DNA of 64,000 bases from Taklimakanibacter sp021828105 (GCA_021828105.1 JAKATG010000017.1:1-64000), one strand, 5' to 3'; positions 7,709 to 15,362 are shown, numbered from the stretch's first letter. The notes: generated from the letters alone by a model not told the origin. Numbers and translations: made by a program.

Positions 7709-8723
7709 TCCGCGATTTGAGATAGGGCAGGCCCCAGTGAAGCTGCTCGCTGCGGCCGGCGCTGCGCAGCTGATGGATCTTGCGGATGGCGCGGCGCGTC
7801 AGGAATTCGACCGTCCCGCGCTTGTCGCCGCTCGGGCCCGAAAGCCAGAGGGGCCGAAGCTGCTGCCAGCGCATCAGCAGATCGACGAAGCCGGGCAGTC
7901 CGGCATGGAAGCTGCCGAGACCCACATATTTTTCCAGCGTGATCACCTTGTGGGTCAGATGCGCGGGAATGAACATCGTCTGTCCCGGTCCGATCAGGAT
8001 CCAGCACGCGCTCGCCAGGCGGGCGAAGGCGGCAAGATCGAAAGCCGCCCGCTCGCCCGTCACATTCTGATGCTCGACGTCTTCGAGACCATGCTCGAAG
8101 CCTTCGACCGTGTCCCACAGGAGCCAGATCTTGGCGCCAGTGAAGGAATGATTGCTGCCGCTGTGGTCGTCCGAATGGGAATCGGTGATGGCGCCCTTCG
8201 AGCTGATGACCAGCGAATCCTGCGACTGGAAGCCGTCGGTGCCGCGCGGCAGCAGGTTGAAGTCATTGAGCCCGCTGGTATCGACAATGCGGTCGAAGCG
8301 CGTGCTGATATAGTGAAGATCGGTGACGCCGAAGACCGACCGGGCGGCCCGCCATTTGGCCAGCACCTCAGGGATCGGAAGATAGGTGACCGTGCCGCGC
8401 GTCCTGACCCGGGCCCGCTTCGCCCGTGGAAAACCGAGCTCGATCGACTCTTCCAGCGACAGGGCGGCGCCAGCGCGGCCGGTCTTTCGCTGCCTGATGG
8501 GAAAGTTGGAGAACAGCGTCGGCTGGCAGCGCTCCATGCGGCTGAACAGCTGCGTGCGCGAGAAGTCCATGGGCAGCAGGCGCTTTGCCGCCAGCCTGTC
8601 GATCAGCGCCGGCGATGGGCTGAGCGTGCCGTCATACTGGCGCGCTTCGCCCCAAAGGCTCTGCGCCTCGAGCCGGCTCATCGTTGATTTGCGCGCCAGG
8701 GCGCCAAAGTCTGTGTGGTTCAT
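7620..8723 (-). CDS. JmjC/cupin-like putative Fe(II)/2-oxoglutarate oxygenase
   Basis: A 367-residue soluble protein. The central segment ITDSHSDDHSGSNH followed by KIWLLWD, and later GPGQTMFIPAHLTHKV, matches the double-stranded beta-helix pattern of JmjC-like hydroxylases: a proximal H-x-D in HSD and a distal histidine in LTHKV. Start is the ATG at 8723; a TTG one codon upstream is possible. No neighbour suggests a substrate. The gene converges on, and overlaps, the MocR gene. Family assignment rests on these motifs only, so the oxygenase role is inference. Confidence 0.7.
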   Translation of the reverse strand: MNHTDFGALARKSTMSRLEAQSLWGEARQYDGTLSPSPALIDRLAAKRLLPMDFSRTQLFSRMERCQPTLFSNFPIRQRKTGRAGAALSLEESIELGFPRAKRARVRTRGTVTYLPIPEVLAKWRAARSVFGVTDLHYISTRFDRIVDTSGLNDFNLLPRGTDGFQSQDSLVISSKGAITDSHSDDHSGSNHSFTGAKIWLLWDTVEGFEHGLEDVEHQNVTGERAAFDLAAFARLASACWILIGPGQTMFIPAHLTHKVITLEKYVGLGSFHAGLPGFVDLLMRWQQLRPLWLSGPSGDKRGTVEFLTRRAIRKIHQLRSAGRSEQLHWGLPYLKSRIRSPDVAAVLRKSGPDRNLRAFVAAAQLA

Positions 8724-8942
8724 CAAAGGCCTCGCTCAGTCGACCTTCAGCCGTCGACAGCTACGTGGGAACGGATTGCCTGCAGATTTCCCGCTGCAAC
8801 ACCAGCACCAGGGCCCTCACGCTTACCTTAAGGCAGACGCCGCGCTAACTCCAGGAAAAGTTGCCGGAATTGCCCCGCGCGTCGCCTGATTCCTGTATCA
8901 TTTCTGCACAGAGCGCCGCTCATCCGCGGCATCATCTCTCAA

Positions 8943-9055
8943 CACCCTCATGCTGAGGTGGCCGCGTAGCGGCCCTCGAAGCATCCATCAGGATGGAGCG
9001 AGAGTACTGAAACACACCCTTCGAGGCTCGCTTCGCTCGCACCTCAGGGTGAGGG
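8943..9055. repeat. Palindromic intergenic repeat pair (CTCATGCTGAGGT type), copy 2
   Basis: Same architecture as the element at 3587-3711: ACCCTCATGCTGAGGTGGCC at one end and CACCTCAGGGTGAGGGAG at the other. The loop hairpins GGCCGCGTAGCGGCC and GGCTCGCTTCGCTC are different. The remaining bases between 8724 and 8942 should contain the promoter of the minus-strand JmjC-like gene; I see nothing else there. Confidence 0.75.
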
Positions 9056-9073
9056 AGCTGGTCGACCTCCGTC

Positions 9074-9481
9074 TCACTTCTCGACGAATCCCCCCGGCTT
9101 TGCCTCATGCGGCAATGACCAGCCGAAATAGACTTCGACATTGGCGATCTTGTCGCCGCGCAGCGTCATGATCTCGGTGTTGCGGAAGCGCTGTCCGTCC
9201 GCATTCGTGGCGATGTAGGTGACGAACACCTGCGCACCGTCGAGGCTCACCAGATTGACGAATTCGAAATCGCGGATCTTCTCGCTGTTGGGCCAGCAGC
9301 GCGCGAAATAGGTTTTCCGGTCGAGCCGGTTGTCGAGCGGGCTGGTGAAATGGAAATCATCCGCGAGAATTCTTTCGAGCGCGGCGCGATCCTTGGCGAC
9401 ATAGGCGGCGTAGCTCGCCTTGACGAGGGCGAGCGCCTTGTCGCGATCGGCGCCGCGGACGGGGCGCGAAATGTCGTTCAT
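9074..9481 (-). CDS. SnoaL/NTF2-like protein
   Basis: A 135-residue protein with the NTF2-like cone fold pattern: a helical N-terminus (ALVKASYAAYVAKDRAALERILADDFHFTSPLD), then strands VFVTYIATNADGQRFRNTEIMTLRGDKIANVEVYFG. Members act as small-molecule isomerases, hydrolases or binding domains. No catalytic residues can be assigned here with confidence. It is monocistronic, with a separate regulatory region upstream. The function is unknown beyond the fold. Confidence 0.75.
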   Translation of the reverse strand: MNDISRPVRGADRDKALALVKASYAAYVAKDRAALERILADDFHFTSPLDNRLDRKTYFARCWPNSEKIRDFEFVNLVSLDGAQVFVTYIATNADGQRFRNTEIMTLRGDKIANVEVYFGWSLPHEAKPGGFVEK

Positions 9482-9607
9482 GGCTCGCCTCGCTTCTCCT
9501 TGATCTGGAGAAATGAGCGGGCAAGCCGATGGTTCCCTTGCATCCGCCGCCGGCGGAATGGCGCTCGTCCGTGGACGGCAACGCCACGCCGCGGGCCGCT
9601 CGATTTA

Positions 9608-9735
9608 GGAACCTTCGCGGTTTCCCCGGGGTTGGGTTCCGTTACTGGGTGTTAGTTGCGTTGCGTAGCCTGTACCCTTAGGGGTTAGCCCCTCGGTTGA
9701 CCTTCAGCACGGCCCGGTAACCGGCCGAGGGGTCA
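9608..9735 (+). ncRNA. Possible small RNA or structured leader with EcfG-like promoter
   Basis: GGAAC at 9608 followed 17 bases later by GGTT resembles the alphaproteobacterial general-stress (EcfG) promoter GGAAC-N16/17-CGTT, with one mismatch in the -10. Downstream lies a strong hairpin (CCCCTCGG at 9689-9696 with CCGAGGGG at 9725-9732, extended by GGTTGACC/GGTAACC) followed by TCATTT. No open frame of note is present. The remaining 9482-9994 region holds only a repeat. This is a weak call. Confidence 0.25.
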
Positions 9736-9769
9736 TTTCCAGGATAAGACATTGCACGCGGCTTTCGTT

Positions 9770-9833
9770 CACCCTCCCTCCACCACGCCGCAGGCGTGGG
9801 GAAGGTGGCGCGCGTCAGCGCGACGGGTGGGTG
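9770..9833. repeat. Palindromic intergenic repeat (single)
   Basis: A hairpin-rich element with CCACGCCGCAGGCGTGGGG and GCGCGTCAGCGCGAC, bounded by CACCCTCCCTCC and GGGTGGGTG. It belongs to another subfamily of the same general class of intergenic repeats. Nothing else is recognised between it and 9994. Confidence 0.6.
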
Positions 9834-9994
9834 CCGCCTGAAGGGAGGTCTCCCAAGCTAAAGTGCTTGCAGTCTCCGCAGGCCATTCGTTGAACATCTC
9901 CCGGCGGAGACGGTCTTATCATCTCCACCGGCGATCCCTTGGCGGCTCCATGGCCGGGCTGGATGGCGGGTTAACCCGGCCATGTACCCGGCTA

Positions 9995-10564
9995 TCAGTT
10001 GCTGCCCGAGCGGAGGAAATCCAGGAGAGCGTCGACCTTGCCGTCATTGCGGCGGATGATGCCGGTGAATTTGGAGCGAAGCTGGATGGAGAGCCACACG
10101 CCGCTGACCCGGACGTCCCTGATCCTTCCGCCCGTCAGGCGCCACACCATCTTCGATCGGCCGCCGAGAGACGTCTCGATAAGGGCGCCCCGGCAGCTCT
10201 CGATGATCAGGTCCCGCTGAGTGCGGAAGGGCCCGGAATATCGCAACAGGAACCGCGCCATGAAGGCATGGGCACCGCTCAGGAACTCGCCCTGGCGGGC
10301 GCGCGGCAGATCCTTGCGATATTGGCCGAGCGCGAACAGGGCGGCGCTTCGCGTATCCGTATGCCGGGCAAGGGCGGAGGAGAAGGCGGCCGCGGTGTTC
10401 CGCGCGGCGGCCGCGATAAAGGCATTTCCGGCACTCGTCACAGTACCCGCCCCGGGACAGCTCGCGGCGTGCGAGCGCGGCGCGGATAGTCCGACGACGG
10501 TCAAAAGCGCAAGAGCCGCGGCCAAAAAGCGGGCGGCGCGATAGGCCAAGCCAAGTGTGCTCAT
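9995..10564 (-). CDS. MlaC/Ttg2D-family phospholipid-binding protein
   Basis: A 189-residue periplasmic protein. The Sec signal is ARFLAAALALLTVVGLSAPRSHA, with a mature start near ASCPG. The C-terminal pattern GRIRDVRVSGVWLSIQLRSKFTGIIRRNDGKVDALLDFL is diagnostic of the MlaC/Ttg2 family, which shuttles phospholipids or related lipids (including hopanoid-type) between membranes. Other mla genes are absent nearby, so it is an orphan binding protein. The start ATG lacks obvious competitors. Its precise lipid partner cannot be inferred. Confidence 0.75.
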   Translation of the reverse strand: MSTLGLAYRAARFLAAALALLTVVGLSAPRSHAASCPGAGTVTSAGNAFIAAAARNTAAAFSSALARHTDTRSAALFALGQYRKDLPRARQGEFLSGAHAFMARFLLRYSGPFRTQRDLIIESCRGALIETSLGGRSKMVWRLTGGRIRDVRVSGVWLSIQLRSKFTGIIRRNDGKVDALLDFLRSGSN

Positions 10565-10857
10565 CTGTGCAGTCCCCGTATGTGGTCCCCCTCTCGGCCT
10601 GCGACGCTCTGATAGTTTGGCCGGTTCGTCAAGCGAGATCAGATTTCAGAATGTTCCAGGGTTCCGGACCCCTTGGAACAAGAGGCCGGCTGAGAATATG
10701 ACGAATTCCTTCCGACTGCAAAAGAAGGAGCTCCTATAGACGGGTGGTCCATGAAACGTCAGCGGATATCGGGAGACCATGCGACACGGATTTGTGGAAT
10801 GCCCCTCACCGAGTTCCGTTCCGAATGGAGCTAAGCAACGCCTGCTGGCGCCGGCAT

Positions 10858-11037
10858 GTCACGCGGTCTCGTCGGCGCTTTCGCCAAGATCCTATTTTCG
10901 GGATGCGTCTCGGCCACGTGATGGTATCGATCGAGGTGTGCGACCACCGCACGCCGCGCTCAATGCTTGCGGCCAGCTCGCGCCGCTCATCACCTAAGCT
11001 GCCTTGGCCGACTTCATCACCGAGGGCCATTCACCGA
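10858..11037 (+). pseudogene. Decayed fragment of a MocR-type aminotransferase domain
   Basis: The nucleotide sequence aligns with the PLP-lysine region of the intact MocR gene (about 7120-7300). In shifting frames it encodes AFAKILF, GMRLGH, then GQLAPLIT, a stop replacing Gln, and AALADFITEGH. Small deletions break the frame and the catalytic region is scrambled, so it is non-functional. It marks the left edge of the lower-GC island. The rest of 10565-11233 contains no convincing gene. Whether this is a duplication of the resident gene or the relic of another MocR gene cannot be told here. Confidence 0.75.
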
Positions 11038-11095
11038 GTGGATCGATCGGGAATCGAAGAGCCAGATCCTGCTCTCTTTTCTGTTTCTCTTTTCG

Positions 11096-11105
11096 TAACA
11101 TGTTA
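11096..11105 (+). promoter_or_regulatory. AT-rich promoter region with TAACATGTTA palindrome before the Ubl operon
   Basis: A perfect 10-base palindrome is followed by the AT-rich run AAATTTTTTAATAATATGCT (approximately), the most promoter-like sequence upstream of the operon. It could be an operator or part of the promoter. The call rests on position and base composition. Confidence 0.35.
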
Positions 11106-11233
11106 GTGGAAAATTTTTTAATAATATGCTTCCTAACGCGAAACGACTTTATTGACGAATCTCTGGTGCTCCTTTATGGGAACTCTGTCGCGCCTCACCA
11201 GGCAGACTTTCGATGAACAAAAGGAGTGTTGCC

Positions 11234-11518
11234 ATGGGCAGTCACGACCACCTGAACGTCACCGTTGCTTATCCTGCGGCCGAAAAGCCGTTTCATGACC
11301 ATCACGCATCTCTGACAGAAACCTTGGCGGCGCTGAAAGCCCGGGTGCTTGCTTTCTTTAGTATCCAAGAGGGCAGCAGTGACGGAAACCAAATCACATA
11401 TCGGCTTTACAAAGGCAAAGACCCGCTGAACGATCTGACCGTCACCCTCGGTTCGATTGCAGGCCATGCTCAAGCGTTGTCACTCAAGTTGGCCCAGCAA
11501 ATCGAACAAGGCCAGTGA
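11234..11518 (+). CDS. Ubiquitin-like protein of a Bil-like conjugation operon
   Basis: A 94-residue predicted beta-grasp protein, the likely modifier of the operon. The pattern fits: strand LNVTVAYPA, strand KPFHDHHA, helix SLTETLAALKARVLAFF, strand ITYRLYKGK and strand DLTVTLGS, with a helical tail LSLKLAQQIEQGQ. The start at 11234 is preferred over an ATG seven codons upstream because AAAGGAGT sits at proper distance from it. There is no C-terminal di-glycine; the tail ends Gly-Gln, so a peptidase would have to expose a Gly if it is used. It is single-domain, unlike the two-domain ISG15-like BilA. Its stop overlaps the E2 start (GTGA). It may belong to the Ubl group catalogued as DUF2604 (from memory). 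Confidence 0.7.
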   Translation: MGSHDHLNVTVAYPAAEKPFHDHHASLTETLAALKARVLAFFSIQEGSSDGNQITYRLYKGKDPLNDLTVTLGSIAGHAQALSLKLAQQIEQGQ

Positions 11519-11952
11519 AGCAGCTCTCAAAGCTCAATCTCGACGACGATTTTGCTGCGGCACTTCGCGCCGAAGATGCTGGGCGTTGGGAACTAGGGCG
11601 GGAGGGAGATCTGGAAGTCTGGATAACGCTTTCACCCGGCGACCACCCGGAAGAAAGATTCACTGCTCGGCTGCTTTGGAATACCTATCCAGGCGATCTT
11701 CCCCCCTCGGTCTTGTTCGTTGACCCGACGAATGGAAGCCTAGGCGTTCCCTCTGCATGGCCGATTGCAGCTGGTTTTCGACCTCCAAACGATATTTGTG
11801 CCACCTGGACCGCGGAGGGCTATGTCGCCCATCCCGAATGGGTCGGAGATAAAAGCAAGAGATTGATCATCCGAGGCAACGTCCTGCTGCTGATTATACG
11901 CATTCTTCAGGACGAGCTTGATCGGAGTTTCGCAGGCAGGTTCAGGCAATGA
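11515..11952 (+). CDS. E2-like (UBC-fold) conjugating protein of a Bil-like operon
   Basis: A 145-residue protein with an E2 architecture: an N-terminal helix, strands LEVWITLSPGDHPEERFTARLLWNTYPGDLPPSVLFVDP, then the flap PPNDICATWTAEGYVAHPEW and a final helix. Cys95 in DICATW is at the position of the E2 active-site cysteine. It would accept the Ubl thioester from E1 and pass it to a target. Start is GTG, overlapping the Ubl stop by four bases, and the gene overlaps the JAB gene by ATGA, so the operon is tightly coupled. Recognition is from motif layout rather than a search. Confidence 0.75.
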   Translation: MKQLSKLNLDDDFAAALRAEDAGRWELGREGDLEVWITLSPGDHPEERFTARLLWNTYPGDLPPSVLFVDPTNGSLGVPSAWPIAAGFRPPNDICATWTAEGYVAHPEWVGDKSKRLIIRGNVLLLIIRILQDELDRSFAGRFRQ

Positions 11953-12467
11953 GCCAATTCCCAATACCGAAAACTTGGCGCCTGCCGCGTGAGGCCCTGG
12001 TCGTTTCGTTCCAAGAAATGGCCATTGATGGCGCTCGAGGTTGTGAGGGTGTAGCGCTTTGGCTTGGCAGAAGGGCAAAATCTGTGGTCACGGTGAGCCA
12101 CGTCGTAACATTGCGGGGCCCCGGCATTCGAAAAGAACCTGCCTACCTGTCCATTTCCACCGACCTAATAAATGAGGTAGCTGACGCAGCCTTGAACAAC
12201 AACGCCTTTCTGGTCGGGCAGATCCACTCGCATGGCGAGGGTTACGGGGTAAATCTATCGGACACCGATAAACGCCATGGCTTTTCAGTGCCCGGATACC
12301 TTTCTGCGGTGGCCCCCGATTATGCCATGCGACCAAATACTCGCATAGGAGATTGCGGCTTTCATCTCTATCAGGAAGGAAAGTGGCATCGGCTTAGCAC
12401 AATGGAGGTCTGGTCCAGGATTCAATTGGTCGATGAGCCGACAAGGATAATCCAGGTCGTGGGATGA
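11949..12467 (+). CDS. JAB/MPN (JAMM) metallopeptidase of a Bil-like operon
   Basis: A 172-residue predicted zinc peptidase. Glu33 in GCEGVALWLG, His93 and His95 in QIHSHGEGYG, Ser104 and Asp107 in NLSDTD make up the JAMM signature. The H-x-H to Ser spacing is eight residues, one more than the usual seven. In Ubl operons this enzyme trims the Ubl precursor or removes the Ubl from targets. With a Ubl ending Gly-Gln, precursor processing is plausible here. The ATG overlaps the E2 stop (ATGA). Operon order is Ubl, E2, JAB, E1. Confidence 0.8.
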   Translation: MSQFPIPKTWRLPREALVVSFQEMAIDGARGCEGVALWLGRRAKSVVTVSHVVTLRGPGIRKEPAYLSISTDLINEVADAALNNNAFLVGQIHSHGEGYGVNLSDTDKRHGFSVPGYLSAVAPDYAMRPNTRIGDCGFHLYQEGKWHRLSTMEVWSRIQLVDEPTRIIQVVG

Positions 12468-12474
12468 CAGACTA

Positions 12475-13337
12475 ATGCATGAAGAGCTCCGCTTTAGCCG
12501 GACGACAGCCACCGCACAACAATTGGCAGACGATCTCCTTGAGCCGAGGTTATCGATCATCAAGATTACGGTGAAGAGAACTGGGGTACCGGCTTTAGAG
12601 TGACACGTGATGCAGTTCCAAAGTCGAAAGCAGGCTTCATTGCCACGCTCTTAAGCAATTTTGTGGTCAGACCCCACAAGACGCTAATCGAATTTGTCGA
12701 ATTGGATGAGCATTGGCAAATGGCACCTATAATACTTTGTGGTTTCGACAGCATTGAGGCTCGTCATGCAGCTCAAGACCTGTGGCCTGATCTAATCATC
12801 GATGGGGCAATTGGCGGGATGCTTGAGTGTCAAGTTAGCTGCCATCCTTGGGGACAGGATGTCGCTTGTTTGCGATGTCTATTTGAAAATAGAGAAGGTG
12901 AGCGCGCTGAAGTCGTTCAGCAGAGGTTGACCGGCCTCGCCGCCAGCGCCCTCGACAATTTGTTGGCGCCTCTGAACGAAGCGCACCTCATTGACGCGAC
13001 ACCTGAGAGTCAAGAGTGGCTTCGACAGCGTATTGGTAAGCCGATTTGCTCAATCCTAGAAGAGGCCTATGGGCTTTCTGACGAAAAGCAGCGGTCTGGT
13101 TTCAGACCATCAGTTCCATTCGTTGCTACGATGAGCGCTTGCATGATGATAACCGAGCTTGTGAGATATTTGACCGAACGTAGGACCGAAGTAAGCCCGC
13201 GCTTCCAATTCAGTTTACTTTGGGGCCCAGCGCGAGGCGAGCTTTATCCTGAGAGCCGGCATGCAAATTGCCTCTGTACTACGAGGTCAAAAAATATCGA
13301 ACATGCTCGTCTTGATCGAGCAAATCAGATCGAGTAG
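12475..13337 (+). pseudogene. E1-like (ThiF-fold) activating enzyme, apparently internally deleted and frameshifted
   Basis: The C-terminal frame (GTG at 12600, open back to 12543) reads VIDHQDYGEENWGTGFRV, then KSKAGFIATLL, LCGFDSIEARHAAQ, CLRCLF, GKPICS, PSVPFVATMSACMMITEL and HANCLC. These are the D-x-x-D/N-x-x-R, KA, Ds-x-x-R, first zinc CxxC, candidate active Cys, late helix and second zinc pair of an E1. The Gly-rich ATP motif GxGxxG is missing. A separate 42-codon frame from ATG 12475 begins MHEELRFSRTTATAQQLADD, which resembles the N-terminus of these E1s (from memory), and ends at 12603 out of frame. I infer loss of the middle third or more. A naturally short E1 or a sequence error is less likely but possible. 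Confidence 0.65.
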
Positions 13338-13404
13338 CAGCACATTGGGTTGCATGTCCTAGCACAATAGTGTTACCATTCGCGAAACGATTCGCCAATT
13401 ATGG

Positions 13405-13737
13405 GTGCCGGGAAGAGTGGACATAAGCTTCTGTGACGCCCGGCTTTGCGCGGTGTTCAACAGCTTCAAACTCCTTAAAGCCCAATATGGGCCTGTCGTC
13501 GCACAATCCATTTCAGTGCGTATGGGAGTCTTGAAAGCAGCCCCGAGCTTGAAGGCCGTTCCTAGCAAACCGCCAATTAGCTTAAAGACGGAACCCCCGA
13601 CATTTACCGTGAACCTCGCCCGATCCCGACGTTTGCGGTTTCAGCCGATAGCCAAAGAAAATAGCTCAGTGCTAATTGATCTCGGTCTCATTTCTGAAAT
13701 TGAAATTCTTGGAGTCGAGACTGATGCAATTCAGTAG
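13405..13737 (+). CDS. HigB/RelE-type toxin
   Basis: A 110-residue basic protein with the HigB layout: ISFCDARLCAVFNSF, AQSISVRMGVLKAAPSLKAVP, then LARSRRLRFQP. HigB/RelE toxins are ribosome-dependent mRNA interferases. It precedes the antitoxin gene by 33 bases, the toxin-first order usual for higBA. The GTG at 13405 is taken as start, and a second GTG at 13417 (VDISFCDARL) is equally possible. The upstream spacer is short, 67 bases after the E1 remnant. Base composition is lower in GC than the core genome, fitting an acquired island. Confidence 0.65.
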   Translation: MPGRVDISFCDARLCAVFNSFKLLKAQYGPVVAQSISVRMGVLKAAPSLKAVPSKPPISLKTEPPTFTVNLARSRRLRFQPIAKENSSVLIDLGLISEIEILGVETDAIQ

Positions 13738-13770
13738 CAACTTGGATCTGAAAACCTGGTCATTCCCAAG

Positions 13771-14862
13771 ATGACCATTCGGCATAAGTATGATCCTGAC
13801 CACGCCGCTGCCCCTGGTCAATTGATTCAAGAGCATCTGGATCACCTTGGCATTTCAGGACGCGAATTAGCACGTCGATGCGGACGGTCAGCGAAGCTCA
13901 TAGCTGAAGTTATTTCGGGGAAAGCGGCCATAGAGCCCGAAACTGCTTTGCAGCTGGAACGGGTCCTTGAAATTCCAGCCGTCATCTCATTGACAATGGA
14001 GGCCCAATACCGTCTGTACTTAGCGCGTGCTGAGGAAGATGAGAAGCTTGCAAGCTATATCAGTTGGGCAAAATCCTTTCCACTCAAGGAGCTTAGTGAG
14101 CGCGGTCATCTTAACGTAAGTAACAAGCCAGCTGTTCAGGTGCGCGAACTTCTACAGTTTTTTGGTGCTGGTAGCATTGATGCCTGTAAGGAACGATTTG
14201 ACGAATTATTGACAGGCACATATCGCCATTCACCGAGTTTCAGCAGCGACTCCCACGCGCTTGCCGCATGGTTGCGTTTGGGCGATATAGAGGCCGATCG
14301 ACTAAACCCGACCGATTTTGATCGGGCAAAGTTCGTGCAGGCACTGAAAATCATTAGAACACAGACAACTGAACCAATCGAAAGATTCATACCAATAATA
14401 ACGAACCTATGCGCCGAGGCTGGAGTTGTATTCGTTCTCGAGCGCGCCCTACCAAAAGTAGCCTTGAGCGGTGTGTCGCGCTGGTTGAGTCCTCGTCGAG
14501 CACTAATTCAACAAACACTTAGACATCGCTCGAATGATCATTTTTGGTTTACATTTTTCCACGAGTGTGCCCACCTCATTCTGCATAGTCGCAAGTCCGT
14601 ATTCTTAGACGAAGAGGGGAAAGGGAATGCGGGTCCAGAGTTGGAAGCGCAAGCAAATGACTGGGCCGCAGATTTTCTGGTCCCAACACAGGAAATGACG
14701 CGGTTTATAACGCGTTTCACTTACGCCGAAGAGGAAGTAATGCGGTTCGCATCATCGCTTGGGGTGGCACCTGGCATCATCGTCGGACAACTTCAGCACC
14801 GCAAAGTACTGAACTATAACCAGATGAACCGGTTAAAAGTACGCTACGAATGGCGAAATTAG
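13771..14862 (+). CDS. HigA-type antitoxin with ImmA/IrrE metallopeptidase domain
   Basis: A 363-residue protein. The N-terminal XRE-type helix-turn-helix spans about residues 15-66 (GISGRELARRCGRSAKLIAEVISG). After a helical middle region comes an ImmA/IrrE zinc peptidase domain with H264-E265-C-A-H268 in FFHECAHLIL and a third ligand in the motif LEAQANDWAADFLVP (Glu292). Such fusions act as antitoxin and autorepressor, and the protease part may release repression on stress or phage signals. It pairs with the HigB-like toxin immediately upstream. Domain calls are strong; the proteolytic role in this pair is inferred. Confidence 0.85.
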   Translation: MTIRHKYDPDHAAAPGQLIQEHLDHLGISGRELARRCGRSAKLIAEVISGKAAIEPETALQLERVLEIPAVISLTMEAQYRLYLARAEEDEKLASYISWAKSFPLKELSERGHLNVSNKPAVQVRELLQFFGAGSIDACKERFDELLTGTYRHSPSFSSDSHALAAWLRLGDIEADRLNPTDFDRAKFVQALKIIRTQTTEPIERFIPIITNLCAEAGVVFVLERALPKVALSGVSRWLSPRRALIQQTLRHRSNDHFWFTFFHECAHLILHSRKSVFLDEEGKGNAGPELEAQANDWAADFLVPTQEMTRFITRFTYAEEEVMRFASSLGVAPGIIVGQLQHRKVLNYNQMNRLKVRYEWRN

Positions 14863-14886
14863 GCGATCGAACGAGCAACCACTCCC

Positions 14887-15198
14887 TCAATGCAATGCTG
14901 ATTTGGCACTTCTAATTTCCATGGGAGTAATGTTTGTATCTTGCCCTTTCCGAAGCGCTATGTCGTTCACCTCAAAGACAGCACCGTATATCTTCTTGTA
15001 TGCATTTTTGAATTGATCCGTTTTGCGAAATGTTTCGAAAACAGGCCATTCATGATAGTCGTTTTTCTCAACAGAACCATTCTTGCCAATTCTTAGCATC
15101 AGTTCAGCAGCTTGATCGAACTTGTCCAATACTGCGGCAACAGAAATCTGGAACGGCAGATCGCTCGCACTCCAGTCAATCTTGTTCAGTATACGGTA
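14887..15198 (-). pseudogene. Truncated gene, C-terminal fragment of unknown family
   Basis: An open frame of about 104 codons bounded by a stop at its 5' side, with no ATG near the beginning; TTG at 15129 would give 80 residues. The sequence is protein-like (IDWSASDLPFQISVAAVLDKFDQAAELMLRIGK, with residues split here for brevity) and uses less GC-rich codons than the neighbours. It looks like the tail of a longer gene that was cut at the right boundary of the island. I do not recognise the family. The rest of 14863-15435 has only the DeoR promoter region. Confidence 0.45.
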
Positions 15199-15362
15199 TC
15201 ATGATTTTGCTTGCGTATTGGCCGCTAGCGGACAACACAATTGTCCACAGGTTTTTATAATCTCTTTCTTCAGCACCCTGAATAGGCGCGACTGGCGGAT
15301 TCCAAATGTTGAACCAGGCCCCCTCCAATCGGCGCCGAACATAATCCTCCTAGCGGATCCCG

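Noticed and set aside
11234..11518. Ubl as MoaD or ThiS sulfur carrier
   Set aside because: No C-terminal Gly-Gly, and the partners are E2 and JAB proteins instead of molybdopterin or thiamine biosynthesis genes.
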